64,000 nucleotides of DNA. It comes from Chryseobacterium sp. 39-10. Lineage in GTDB: Bacteria; Bacteroidota; Bacteroidia; Flavobacteriales; Weeksellaceae. Position numbers and translations under genes: made by a program. How positions within the stretch are numbered: position 1 is the first letter of the stretch; each line of letters opens with the position of its first letter. The notes under the pieces were generated by a model. That model was not told the origin of the DNA, searched no databases, and was given only the letters and a program-made list of their open reading frames with translations. The stretch spans positions 1 to 64,000 of the forward strand of contig MKTK01000003.1 of assembly GCA_001898255.1 (NCBI GenBank), written 5' to 3'. Below are positions 53,841-62,029 of the stretch, in pieces.

Positions 53841-54962
53841 ATGATGAAGAAACTCATTTTATGCCTTTTCATAGGTATGCTTTTCAGTTCCTGCGATAAA
53901 AAAGCATTTCAACAAACCACCGATCAGATCAAAAGTGCGGATTCGCTATTGAGTAAAGCCAATGACGGACTGAAAACGCTGGATTCTATCTCGAAAACCA
54001 TCAATAAGCCGGGAGGAATCATTCCGCAAATTGAGAAACATGGTAAAAAAATAGATTCAACCATGAAGGCCAAGAACTGGTCCATCGATTCCATCAATGA
54101 AGAATTGAAAAAGATCACGGGTCATGTCGGCAATGGTACAGATGTTATAAAAACCGTAGATTCCGCACAGAAAGCGATCGACAAGGGGGAAAATCCATTA
54201 GATGTTTTAACCAAAACGGCGGATAAACTTTTAAAGAAATCAAGGTCGAGAAATCATTCGCAAAATCCAACAGAATCGACTTCAACTGCACCTTCGGCTG
54301 ATAATTCCAGCGCAGCTTTGCCAAGAAATCCACTGATTAAAAAAGCAAAATTGGAAGTAGAAGTGGATCAAATAAGTGATGCCAAAAATTTAATCCAACA
54401 AAAATTAAAGGAATATAAAGGCCAACTAACCCGCGAAAATCTTAGTCAAACCGAAGGTGTACAAACTATGGCTTTTGAGGCAAAAGTTCCGTTATCTGAA
54501 TTCGATCGATTCGTAGAGGGCGTTTCAAATCTGGGACAGGTAAGGATGAAAAGTACCGTTTCTGAAGGAATGGAATATTTTTCTGATCAGCCGTGCAGCG
54601 TAGAAATCACTTTGGTTCAAAATGAAAAAATAAGTAATCCATCTCTAGCAAATGACGATGCCAATAGCAGTAGCGATTCTACTTTTGGCGGCGCCTTTAT
54701 GAAGGGTTTTCAATTTGTAAAAGACGGCTTGGTTGTTTTGTTACCGTTTTGGCCATTGTTTGTTATTGCCGTTTTAGTTTGGTATTTCATCAGCAACCGT
54801 CGGAGAAAAAAAATTCAAAAAGAATTAGAACAGAAGCAATCTCAAGTTGAGCTAAAAAATGCCTCAGAACCCATTGTACAAAACCTCAGCGAAGAGAATA
54901 CGCCAGTAGAAGTGCCTAAAACAGAAGATACGGATTATTCTAAATACATGCCCAAGAAATAG
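53841..54962 (+). CDS. DUF4349 lipoprotein with C-terminal membrane helix
   Basis: I choose the ATG at 53841 (MMKKLILCLFIGMLFSSC), which puts a lipobox at its N-terminus, over an in-frame start seven codons earlier. Residues about 20-130 are a helical region with repeated polar heptads and Lys/Asp. A DUF4349 domain follows (LIKKAKLEVEVDQISDAKN, GQLTRENLSQTEGVQTMAFE, VPLSEFDRFVEGVSNLGQV). Near residue 300 there is one strong helix (GLVVLLPFWPLFVIAVLVW) and a basic tail. Function is unknown; similar proteins are common in Bacteroidota. Confidence 0.82.
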   Translation: MMKKLILCLFIGMLFSSCDKKAFQQTTDQIKSADSLLSKANDGLKTLDSISKTINKPGGIIPQIEKHGKKIDSTMKAKNWSIDSINEELKKITGHVGNGTDVIKTVDSAQKAIDKGENPLDVLTKTADKLLKKSRSRNHSQNPTESTSTAPSADNSSAALPRNPLIKKAKLEVEVDQISDAKNLIQQKLKEYKGQLTRENLSQTEGVQTMAFEAKVPLSEFDRFVEGVSNLGQVRMKSTVSEGMEYFSDQPCSVEITLVQNEKISNPSLANDDANSSSDSTFGGAFMKGFQFVKDGLVVLLPFWPLFVIAVLVWYFISNRRRKKIQKELEQKQSQVELKNASEPIVQNLSEENTPVEVPKTEDTDYSKYMPKK

Positions 54963-55063
54963 TCTGGAATTGCTGAAAGTATTTAGTGCAAAAACAGTTT
55001 AATAATAATAGTTCTTATTAATTTAAAGTACTTTCCGGATATGGTGTAAAACCTTCTCGCGAA

Positions 55064-55100
55064 TAAAAAAAAAGTGCAACTCCTTTAAGAACTGCACTTT
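55064..55100 (-). terminator. Rho-independent terminator closing the micro-ORF at 55114
   Basis: Minus-strand stem AAAGTGCA/TGCACTTT with a loop of about 14 nt, followed by nine T. It begins 14 nt past the stop of the 16-codon micro-ORF. Confidence 0.62.
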
Positions 55101-55113
55101 CTACAAATTATAA

Positions 55114-55164
55114 TTATCTTTTTCTCATCAAATGTGTAACTAAGCTTCTCAAAAACTTTTTCAT
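55114..55164 (-). CDS. Micro-ORF, 16-residue cationic peptide
   Basis: ATG at 55162-55164 to TAA at 55114-55116 on the minus strand: MKKFLRSLVTHLMRKR, seven Lys/Arg and one His among 16 residues, hydrophobic residues spaced as in an amphipathic helix. It is immediately followed by a rho-independent terminator and preceded by a -7-like AATCTTTG (one mismatch). The unit lies between the 3-prime end of the DUF4349 gene and the uvrA promoter and overlaps no other gene. Translation is not shown, and an RNA function is equally possible. I do not recognise the peptide. Confidence 0.4.
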   Translation of the reverse strand: MKKFLRSLVTHLMRKR

Positions 55165-55261
55165 AATGTTACTATTTGTTCTTACAAAGATTGCAAAAAA
55201 AATTGAATAAAGCAAAAAAAAACCTTCTTACAAACAGCCAACCAAATCGCTGAATTTTCCG

Positions 55262-55269
55262 TAATTTTG
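55262..55269 (+). promoter_or_regulatory. -7 element candidate for uvrA
   Basis: TAATTTTG fits TANNTTTG and ends 16 nt before the uvrA ATG. No LexA-like palindrome was recognised beside it, and the -33 is not clear. Confidence 0.45.
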
Positions 55270-55285
55270 TACGCTTAAATTCACC

Positions 55286-58075
55286 ATGACTACACCCGCA
55301 GAAATAGATATAAAAAAAGAGCTCTTTGTTAAGAACGCTTATCTTAATAACCTGAAACACATTGATGTGCTGATTCCTAAAAACAAACTTGTAGTGATTA
55401 CAGGCGTTTCGGGAAGCGGCAAATCTTCTTTGGCATTCGACACCATTTATGCCGAAGGTCAGCGCAGATATGTCGAAAGTTTAAGCTCCTATGCCCGACA
55501 GTTTTTGGGCAAACTCGAGAAACCCAAAATTGACGACATCAAAGGATTAGCACCGTCGATCGCGATTCAGCAGAAGGTCATTTCATCAAACCCGCGCTCA
55601 ACGGTAGGAACTTCCACCGAGATTTACGACTACCTGAAGCTGCTTTTTGCGAGAGTTGGCCGAACCTATTCCCCTATTTCCGGCGAAGAAGTGAAAAAAG
55701 ATTCGGTGTCAGATGTCATCGACTATATCCGAAAAAATGACGGTAAAACTTTCTTCCTCCGGGCGCCTCTTCTTTTTGAAGTCCCCAAGTTTCCTGAGCA
55801 AATGAAAACACTGAAACTGTCTGGATTCACGAGATTAGAAGTAAACGGAAATGTGGCAGGTATTGAGGATTTGGAAAGTTTCGGATTTATTCCGCAGGTA
55901 GAAATGGAAATTCAGTTGGTGATTGACCGGTTTAGCTATGAAGACGATGAAAGTTTTCTGCAACGGCTTGCAGATTCTATCCAGATCGCTTTCTACGAAG
56001 GACGTGGTCATTGCTCGCTAAAAGATGCCGACAGCGGAACTATCCGAGAATTCTCTAATAAATTTGAATTGGATGGCATGGAGTTTCTGGAACCTAATGT
56101 TCATTTCTTCAGTTTTAATAATCCTTACGGAGCATGCCCCACATGTGAAGGATACGGAAAAGTTATTGGCATTGATGAAGAATTGGTGATTCCGAATAAA
56201 ACGCTATCCGTTTATGAAGACGCCGTGGTAAGCTGGAAAGGCGACAGCATGAGCCAGTGGAAAAAAGCGTTCATCAAAAAAGTGGGTAGCGATTTCCCGG
56301 TGCACAAACCATATTTTCAACTCACCAAAGAACAGCGCAACCTACTTTGGAAAGGAGATGGGTCGCAAAGCTTCCCTTCCATTAACAACTTTTTTGCGAT
56401 GGTGGAACAGAATCTTTACAAAATTCAGTATCGCGTGATGTTGTCGCGCTACCGGGGAAAAACACTTTGCCCCACTTGTGAAGGTTTACGTTTGCGCGAA
56501 GAAACATCTTGGGTGAAAGTGGATGGACATAACATTCAATCGATGATTGAGCTTCCGCTGGACGAGTTGCTGCCTTTAATTAAATCTTTACAACTCAGCG
56601 CATATGATGCGGAAATCGCTAAACGACTGCTGTACGAAATTACCACGCGTTTAGAATTTCTTCTAAAAGTTGGATTAGGATATTTAACGCTCAACCGAAC
56701 CTCTAATACCCTTTCTGGTGGCGAATCGCAAAGGATTAATCTGGCGACCAGTCTGGGCAGTTCTTTGGTAGGTTCCATCTATATTCTTGACGAACCTTCA
56801 ATTGGTTTGCATTCCCGTGATACCGAAAACCTTATCGATGTATTGAAAAATCTGCGCGATTTAGGCAATACCGTCATCGTTGTGGAACATGATGAAGAAG
56901 TGATGAGAGCTGCCGACTATATTATCGATATTGGTCCCGAAGCAGGATTCCTTGGTGGTGAACTCGTTTTTGCCGGCGATTTTCAGGCATTGGAAAAAGC
57001 AGATACCCTCACTGCAGATTATCTTACCGGAAGACTGGCCATCAAAGTACCCGAACACCGACGTGCACCCAAAGACTGGATTCATATAAAAGGAGCACGA
57101 CAAAATAATTTAAAAAACATCAATGTCGATATTCCGGTTGAATGTTTGGTGGTGATTTCAGGGGTTTCGGGCAGCGGAAAATCAACGTTAATGAAAGAAG
57201 TGCTGACGAACGATATCCAGGTTCAGCTGGGAATGGGCGGAAAAAAAGCGGATTATGATGCGGTAGAATTTCCCAAACGATATATTAAAAACATCGAACT
57301 GATTGACCAAAACCCGATCGGTAAATCCTCAAGATCTAATCCGGTAACCTACTTAAAGGCATATGATGACATTCGGGATTTATTTGCCAAACAAAAATCT
57401 GCCAAAATTTTGGGACTTAAACCTAAGCATTTTTCTTTTAATGTGGACGGCGGAAGATGCGACGAATGCAAAGGTGAGGGCGTCATCAATGTCTCGATGC
57501 AATTTATGGCCGATATAGAATTAGAATGTGAAGTGTGCCATGGCAAGCGTTTCAAAAACGAAATTCTTGATGTAAAGTTTGACGAGAAAAACATTTCCGA
57601 CGTTTTACACATGACGGTGGATGAAGCCCTTATATTTTTCCATGAAAACGGAGAAGAAAAAATCGTGACCAAGCTCAAACCTTTGCAGGAAGTTGGTTTG
57701 GGATATTTGCAACTTGGGCAAAGCTCTTCTACTCTTTCTGGTGGTGAAGCGCAACGCGTAAAACTCGCCTCATTCTTGGTAAAAGGCGCAACAAACGAAA
57801 AAACACTTTTTATTTTTGATGAACCTTCAACCGGGCTACACTTTCACGACATCAACAAACTCCTGAAATCTTTGCAGGCACTCATCGAATTGGGACACTC
57901 TGTGATTGTCATCGAACACCAACCGGATATTATCAAAACCGCCGACTGGATTATCGACATTGGTCCTGAAGCAGGAAAATACGGTGGTGAAGTGGTTTTC
58001 TCCGGAACGCCAGAAGATTTAATTAAAAACAAAACATCCTACACGGCAAAATATATCGCCGAAAAACTGAAGTAA
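55286..58075 (+). CDS. uvrA: Excinuclease ABC subunit A
   Basis: The damage-sensing ATPase of nucleotide excision repair, 929 residues. Two ABC domains: Walker A motifs GVSGSGKSSLAF near residue 42 and GVSGSGKSTLMK near 626, signature motifs LSGGESQRINLA and LSGGEAQRVKLA, and Walker B sites in YILDEPSIGLHSRD and FIFDEPSTGLHFHD. Zinc-finger Cys pairs appear in CPTCEGYGKV, CPTCEGLRL, CDECKGEGV and CEVCHGKRF. Length is standard. A YheT-like hydrolase gene starts one base after the stop. Confidence 0.97.
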   Translation: MTTPAEIDIKKELFVKNAYLNNLKHIDVLIPKNKLVVITGVSGSGKSSLAFDTIYAEGQRRYVESLSSYARQFLGKLEKPKIDDIKGLAPSIAIQQKVISSNPRSTVGTSTEIYDYLKLLFARVGRTYSPISGEEVKKDSVSDVIDYIRKNDGKTFFLRAPLLFEVPKFPEQMKTLKLSGFTRLEVNGNVAGIEDLESFGFIPQVEMEIQLVIDRFSYEDDESFLQRLADSIQIAFYEGRGHCSLKDADSGTIREFSNKFELDGMEFLEPNVHFFSFNNPYGACPTCEGYGKVIGIDEELVIPNKTLSVYEDAVVSWKGDSMSQWKKAFIKKVGSDFPVHKPYFQLTKEQRNLLWKGDGSQSFPSINNFFAMVEQNLYKIQYRVMLSRYRGKTLCPTCEGLRLREETSWVKVDGHNIQSMIELPLDELLPLIKSLQLSAYDAEIAKRLLYEITTRLEFLLKVGLGYLTLNRTSNTLSGGESQRINLATSLGSSLVGSIYILDEPSIGLHSRDTENLIDVLKNLRDLGNTVIVVEHDEEVMRAADYIIDIGPEAGFLGGELVFAGDFQALEKADTLTADYLTGRLAIKVPEHRRAPKDWIHIKGARQNNLKNINVDIPVECLVVISGVSGSGKSTLMKEVLTNDIQVQLGMGGKKADYDAVEFPKRYIKNIELIDQNPIGKSSRSNPVTYLKAYDDIRDLFAKQKSAKILGLKPKHFSFNVDGGRCDECKGEGVINVSMQFMADIELECEVCHGKRFKNEILDVKFDEKNISDVLHMTVDEALIFFHENGEEKIVTKLKPLQEVGLGYLQLGQSSSTLSGGEAQRVKLASFLVKGATNEKTLFIFDEPSTGLHFHDINKLLKSLQALIELGHSVIVIEHQPDIIKTADWIIDIGPEAGKYGGEVVFSGTPEDLIKNKTSYTAKYIAEKLK

Positions 58076-58076
58076 A

Positions 58077-59045
58077 ATGCCTCTCGTTTCATCGAAATAT
58101 CAACCTCCCAAAAAGATTTTCCGAAATCCTGATGTTTCAACTTTGTATGCAGCCCTCCTCCGAAAAGTAAATGGCGTAATGCAAACCACCGAACGGCTGG
58201 AGCTTCCCGATGGCGATTTTATGGATTTGGACTGGAGCTATGCCACGCAAAAAACCAATACCTGCGTTATCATTTTGCACGGCTTGGAAGGCCACGCACA
58301 CCGACCTTATGTACTTGGAGCGGCAAAAATTTTCAACGAAAACAGTATCGACTGCTGCGCTGTGAATTACAGAAGCTGTTCCGGTGAGCCGAACCGTGTT
58401 TTTTCCAACTATCATTCTGGACGCACCGAGGATGTGAGAGCAGTCGTGAATCATGTTCTGAATAAAGGAAATTATGATAAAATCATTATCAATGGATTTA
58501 GTTTAGGCGGTAATCTGACTTTAAAATTTGCCGGCGAGAAAACGGATTTACCGAAAGAGGTAAAGTTGGCAATTGCTGTTTCCACACCTGTCGATCTCGA
58601 GGGGTGCATGCATCAACTTCACCGCCCGAGAAATTTTGTGTATGCCACCGATTTTCTTTTAACGCTAAAGAAAAAACTCAAAGACAAACAGGAACAATTT
58701 CCAGATTTAATAAGCGATCACGATATTAAAAAAGTAAAATCACTGAAAGCATTTGATGATTTTTACACCTCAAAAGCCAACGGCTTCCTAGATGCACTCG
58801 ATTATTATCGAAAAAGCAGTTCGCGCCAGTTTATTCCCGAGATCGAAATACCTACTTTACTGATTAATGCAAAAAACGACAGCTTTCTTTCGGAAACCTG
58901 CTATCCCAGGGAAGAAGCAGAAAAAATGAGCAACCTTTATTTCGAGATTCCCGATTACGGTGGGCATGTTGGTTTTGTAGATTCGGATCAAATTTATTAT
59001 AACGAAAAGCGAGCAATTGCTTTTGTGAAAGATCATTTGGCTTAG
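58077..59045 (+). CDS. YheT-like alpha/beta hydrolase
   Basis: A 322-residue hydrolase of the YheT/ABHD1-3 group. The catalytic Ser is in GFSLGGNLTLKFAGE. The oxyanion region is NTCVIILHGLEGHAH, and the acid and His are likely in LLINAKNDSFLS and PDYGGHVGF. The CCAVNYRSCSGEPNR segment is a hallmark of the group. The substrate is unknown; short-chain esters are suggested for relatives. It is one base past the uvrA stop, so it is translated from the same mRNA. Confidence 0.88.
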   Translation: MPLVSSKYQPPKKIFRNPDVSTLYAALLRKVNGVMQTTERLELPDGDFMDLDWSYATQKTNTCVIILHGLEGHAHRPYVLGAAKIFNENSIDCCAVNYRSCSGEPNRVFSNYHSGRTEDVRAVVNHVLNKGNYDKIIINGFSLGGNLTLKFAGEKTDLPKEVKLAIAVSTPVDLEGCMHQLHRPRNFVYATDFLLTLKKKLKDKQEQFPDLISDHDIKKVKSLKAFDDFYTSKANGFLDALDYYRKSSSRQFIPEIEIPTLLINAKNDSFLSETCYPREEAEKMSNLYFEIPDYGGHVGFVDSDQIYYNEKRAIAFVKDHLA

Positions 59046-59069
59046 TTATCCACAAAAAATTGTGGATAA
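59046..59069. promoter_or_regulatory. Inverted pair of perfect DnaA boxes
   Basis: TTATCCACA at 59046-59054 and its reverse complement TGTGGATAA at 59061-59069, arms of a 24-base palindrome with an A4 loop, beginning at the base after the YheT stop. It may be a DnaA binding site (minor or datA-like) or simply a hairpin. There is no U-run after it, so it is a poor terminator. Confidence 0.4.
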
Positions 59070-59145
59070 ATAGTGAACTTTAACATTTAGTTCACACCTG
59101 ATATTGATTTTTGTCTTACATTTACCATAGAAATAAAAAAACAAA

Positions 59146-59196
59146 GTGAATCCAATTCTACTTTTTTTCGTTTCAGCAAATATATACTTAATATAG
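59146..59196 (+). CDS. Possible micro-ORF (16-residue hydrophobic peptide)
   Basis: GTG to TAG on the plus strand, MNPILLFFVSANIYLI, preceded by an A-rich stretch and followed eight bases later by a terminator hairpin. The only support is that arrangement; there is no convincing promoter. It may be chance. Confidence 0.15.
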   Translation: MNPILLFFVSANIYLI

Positions 59197-59203
59197 AAAA
59201 TTT

Positions 59204-59233
59204 AAGAGAAGCACTGTCGGCTTCTCTTTTTTG
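59204..59233 (+). terminator. Rho-independent terminator in the uvrA-tRNA spacer
   Basis: AAGAGAAGC and GCTTCTCTT arms, 7-nt loop, then T5. A plausible end for the uvrA-YheT transcript or a short RNA. Confidence 0.62.
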
Positions 59234-59272
59234 TTGTTGTTTAACTAAAAAAATGAGATGTATTTATCTACT

Positions 59273-59301
59273 GAATCCGTTCCTAAAGAACGGATTCTTT
59301 T
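59273..59301 (+). terminator. Second terminator hairpin in the same spacer
   Basis: GAATCCGTTC and GAACGGATTC, perfect 10-base arms with a CTAAA loop, then TTTTA. It is 40 nt past the first. Confidence 0.58.
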
Positions 59302-59384
59302 ATGCACGTTGCTCACAAAATTTTTCTTCTTACATAAAACAGCATAAAAACACTTATGAGTTTCGGAAACTGTAAGGTTTATTT

Positions 59385-59415
59385 TTTGCTCTTCTTTGAA
59401 TTAGTAATATCTTTG
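59385..59415 (+). promoter_or_regulatory. Bacteroidota promoter of tRNA-Arg
   Basis: TTTG at 59385-59388, exactly 19 nt, then TATCTTTG at 59408-59415. The same -7 as the SRP RNA gene. Confidence 0.78.
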
Positions 59416-59428
59416 CAGCACCAATTTC

Positions 59429-59500
59429 GGCCCCGTAGTTCAACGGATAGAATAGAAGTTTCCTAAACTTTAGATAGCAGTTCGATTCTGCTCGGGGCTA
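59429..59500 (+). tRNA. tRNA-Arg, anticodon CCU
   Basis: 72 nt with a full cloverleaf: acceptor GGCCCCG/CGGGGCT (first pair G-U), D arm GTTC/GAAT, anticodon stem GAAGT/ACTTT with loop TTCCTAA, and T arm AGCAG/CTGCT with TTCGATT loop. The anticodon CCU reads AGG. The 3-prime CCA is not encoded. The promoter lies directly upstream; the minus-strand M28 gene converges 34 nt downstream. Confidence 0.93.
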
Positions 59501-59534
59501 CTATTTCTGATAGAATTTCCAACAGTTTTTGCCC

Positions 59535-60590
59535 CTATTTTTTGCCATCCACCACAATTCTGCTTTCACGTTTGGCCAGTTCCCACGCGGTTGCGAAAAT
59601 CAGCTCTGTTCTTAGCTTCAGTGCTTTGTAATCAATCTTGTCGGGATCATCGCTGGGTTGATGATAATCTTCGTGAATACCATCAAAATAAAAAGCAACC
59701 GGAATTCCATTCTTGGCAAAATTATAATGATCGGATCGGTAGTACAAACGTTGGGTATCATTGGGATCGTCGTATTTATAATTAAGTTGCATCTGGGTAT
59801 AATTCTTATTGGCTTCTTCGTTAATCTTTTTCAGATCGGTGGAAAGCATATCCGAACCAATTACATACACATAATTTTTACCACAATTATCGGGATCGCA
59901 TCGGCCAATCATATCAATATTGAGATTGACGACAGTATTTGCTAAAGGAAAAACAGGATGCTCGGCATAATATTTCGAGCCAAGCAGACCATGCTCTTCA
60001 CCCGTTACATGCAGAAACAAAACTGAACGTTTTGGTCCGTGCCCCGCCTTTTTGGCAGACTGAAAAGCTTTGGCAATTTCCATTACGGCAACTGTTCCGC
60101 TTCCGTCATCATCCGCACCGTTATAAATGACGCCATTTTTAATTCCCACATGATCGTAATGCGCGGATACCACAATAACTTCTTCAGGTTTTTCGGAGCC
60201 GGGAATAAAGGCAAGAATATTCTCGGATGCCGGCAAATCTCCTCTCCTTCCTTTTAACGCTTCCTCAGGCACTTTTTGGTAGTAAGAACCCAATACTGCA
60301 GGATAAGAAACGCCCATGTCTTCATACTGCTTAATGATGTATCTTCCTGCTTTTTTCTGACCTTCACTTCCGGTATCGCGACCTTCCATTTCATCAGAAG
60401 CAATTACAGACAAGTTTTTTTTAAGGTTTTCTTCACTAATGGTGCTGAATGCTCTTTTAAAAACAACTGCATCGCCAGAAACCATAACTTGTTGATTCGA
60501 ATTAGCATCAACGGTTCCTGAGCTGGTCACCGAACACGACTGTAAAAACAGAACCGCCAAAGCAATGGTGAAAATATGATAATTCTTCAT
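59535..60590 (-). CDS. M28-family aminopeptidase, lipoprotein
   Basis: A 351-residue lipoprotein (IALAVLFLQSC, Cys near 19). The M28 peptidase core starts near residue 75: IASDEMEGRDTGSEGQKKA, first zinc His in VVSAHYDHVGIKNG, bridging Asp in NGADDDGSGTVAVMEIAK, catalytic Glu-Glu in HVTGEEHGLLGSKYY, Asp in NLNIDMIGRCDPDN, and last zinc His in YHQPSDDPDKI. It probably removes N-terminal amino acids in the periplasm or at the outer membrane. It shares no operon; the histidine kinase ends 74 nt upstream. Confidence 0.92.
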   Translation of the reverse strand: MKNYHIFTIALAVLFLQSCSVTSSGTVDANSNQQVMVSGDAVVFKRAFSTISEENLKKNLSVIASDEMEGRDTGSEGQKKAGRYIIKQYEDMGVSYPAVLGSYYQKVPEEALKGRRGDLPASENILAFIPGSEKPEEVIVVSAHYDHVGIKNGVIYNGADDDGSGTVAVMEIAKAFQSAKKAGHGPKRSVLFLHVTGEEHGLLGSKYYAEHPVFPLANTVVNLNIDMIGRCDPDNCGKNYVYVIGSDMLSTDLKKINEEANKNYTQMQLNYKYDDPNDTQRLYYRSDHYNFAKNGIPVAFYFDGIHEDYHQPSDDPDKIDYKALKLRTELIFATAWELAKRESRIVVDGKK

Positions 60591-60663
60591 TCCTACTAAT
60601 TTTTAGTAAATATAACAAAAAGTTAAATTGATCAACTTAAGACCTTTCCGGTTGGCCATACCG

Positions 60664-61989
60664 CTAAATCAACCACATTTCAAAGGTACTTCCCTGCTCC
60701 CTATTTTTGAAGGTAAGATAACCGTTATGTGCTTCCATAATGCTTTTGGCAAGCGTTAATCCGATGCCGGAACCATTTTGGCGTGTGGTAAAAAACGGTA
60801 GAAAAATTTTATCCGAAATTTCATTGGGTATGCCTTCTCCGGAATCTTCCACCTGAATAATACTGCGACCCGATTGCTCCAGAAACCGAACCGAAACTAT
60901 TTTCTCAGAGGTTTTTTCAACCGCAAAAATGGCATTCGTAATTAAATTTACCAGCACGCGTTCGATCATTTTTTCATCAGCATTCACGTAAAGGTCGTAA
61001 ATTTCGCTTTGAACTTCAATGCTGTTCGTTCTGAATTCTGAATCGAACATTTTTACCACTCTTTCCACCGAATTTCTCAGATTGATGCGGTTTTTCTGGG
61101 GTTTGGGAAGTTCGGCAATCTGGCGATAACTGTCAATAAAATGCAGCAATTGCTGAGATTTGGAGTTGATGATTTTTAAACTTTCCCGTATTTCAGACTG
61201 ATCATCTTTGGAAAGCTCTTCCTGTTCCGTAAGGTACTCTAAATTGTAAATCAGTGAGTTCACTGGAGTCAGTGTGTTTAGCAGTTCATGGGAAATCACT
61301 TTCATTAAATTGTTCCACGCCTGTTTTTCCTTCTGATCGATGATTTTCTGGATGGATTCCAACGAAATAATGCAGAAATCGTTGCCATAGCCAGACATTC
61401 TCGAGGTGCGGATGGAAAACGAATTTCGCGAACGGTTTTCAATAGAAACATCAATAAAATCCTGAGAATCCTGATAATTTGTGCTTTCAATCAATTCATA
61501 AAATTTCGGGATTTTTTCTTTGTAGAAACTCCATTCGTTGTATTTCGGAACTTTCAAAATCTCTAAAAAGCCGGGATTGCAATAGAATACTTTCCATTCG
61601 TTTTCATCAGATTTTTTACTTAAAATAAGAAATCCAATTTCCAATTTGTTCAAAATTGTGTCGTACAAATTTTTGTAGGAATACAGTTGAGAATGCTCTT
61701 CTTTCGACTGATAATAGAGTTTTACGGCACTATTTTTCAGATCTTCACCAGAAATTTCTGTGGGAAAAAGTGAAAAATCTTTCTGCCGAATAGACTCAAT
61801 AATTTTTTCCGTTTCCCGCAATTTGCCTGAAATCAAATTCCAACAGAACACGAGTGACATCACGGCCATGATCAACAGCGCTGTGCCTGTAAAATATTTC
61901 TGCTGGTAGAAAGCATCGAAAGCGGCAAGGCACAACACAATGCTCAGCAAACAAAACACAATCCACAGGAAACGCAATCCTTTTTTCAT
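60664..61989 (-). CDS. NtrY-type sensor histidine kinase
   Basis: A 441-residue kinase with two N-terminal helices (LWIVFCLLSIVLCLAAFDAF and FTGTALLIMAVMSLVFCWNL), a PAS-like region (about residues 110-215) and a cytosolic core. The phospho-His is in KVISHELLNTLTPVNSL (about 234), the N box in VNLITNAIFAVEK and the G boxes in VEDSGEGIP and GSGIGLTLAK. It is encoded 40 nt downstream of a sigma-54 response regulator and should phosphorylate it. The C-terminal ATPase is complete. The signal is unknown; an efflux adaptor gene divergent from the regulator suggests an envelope or toxic-compound stress. Confidence 0.9.
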   Translation of the reverse strand: MKKGLRFLWIVFCLLSIVLCLAAFDAFYQQKYFTGTALLIMAVMSLVFCWNLISGKLRETEKIIESIRQKDFSLFPTEISGEDLKNSAVKLYYQSKEEHSQLYSYKNLYDTILNKLEIGFLILSKKSDENEWKVFYCNPGFLEILKVPKYNEWSFYKEKIPKFYELIESTNYQDSQDFIDVSIENRSRNSFSIRTSRMSGYGNDFCIISLESIQKIIDQKEKQAWNNLMKVISHELLNTLTPVNSLIYNLEYLTEQEELSKDDQSEIRESLKIINSKSQQLLHFIDSYRQIAELPKPQKNRINLRNSVERVVKMFDSEFRTNSIEVQSEIYDLYVNADEKMIERVLVNLITNAIFAVEKTSEKIVSVRFLEQSGRSIIQVEDSGEGIPNEISDKIFLPFFTTRQNGSGIGLTLAKSIMEAHNGYLTFKNREQGSTFEMWLI

Positions 61990-62029
61990 TTTTTATGATC
62001 TAACTTTTTTTTGTTATGCTTCTAAATTA

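Noticed and set aside
59254-59376. 40-codon frame after the first spacer terminator
   Set aside because: It runs through the second hairpin, has low-complexity residues and no promoter.
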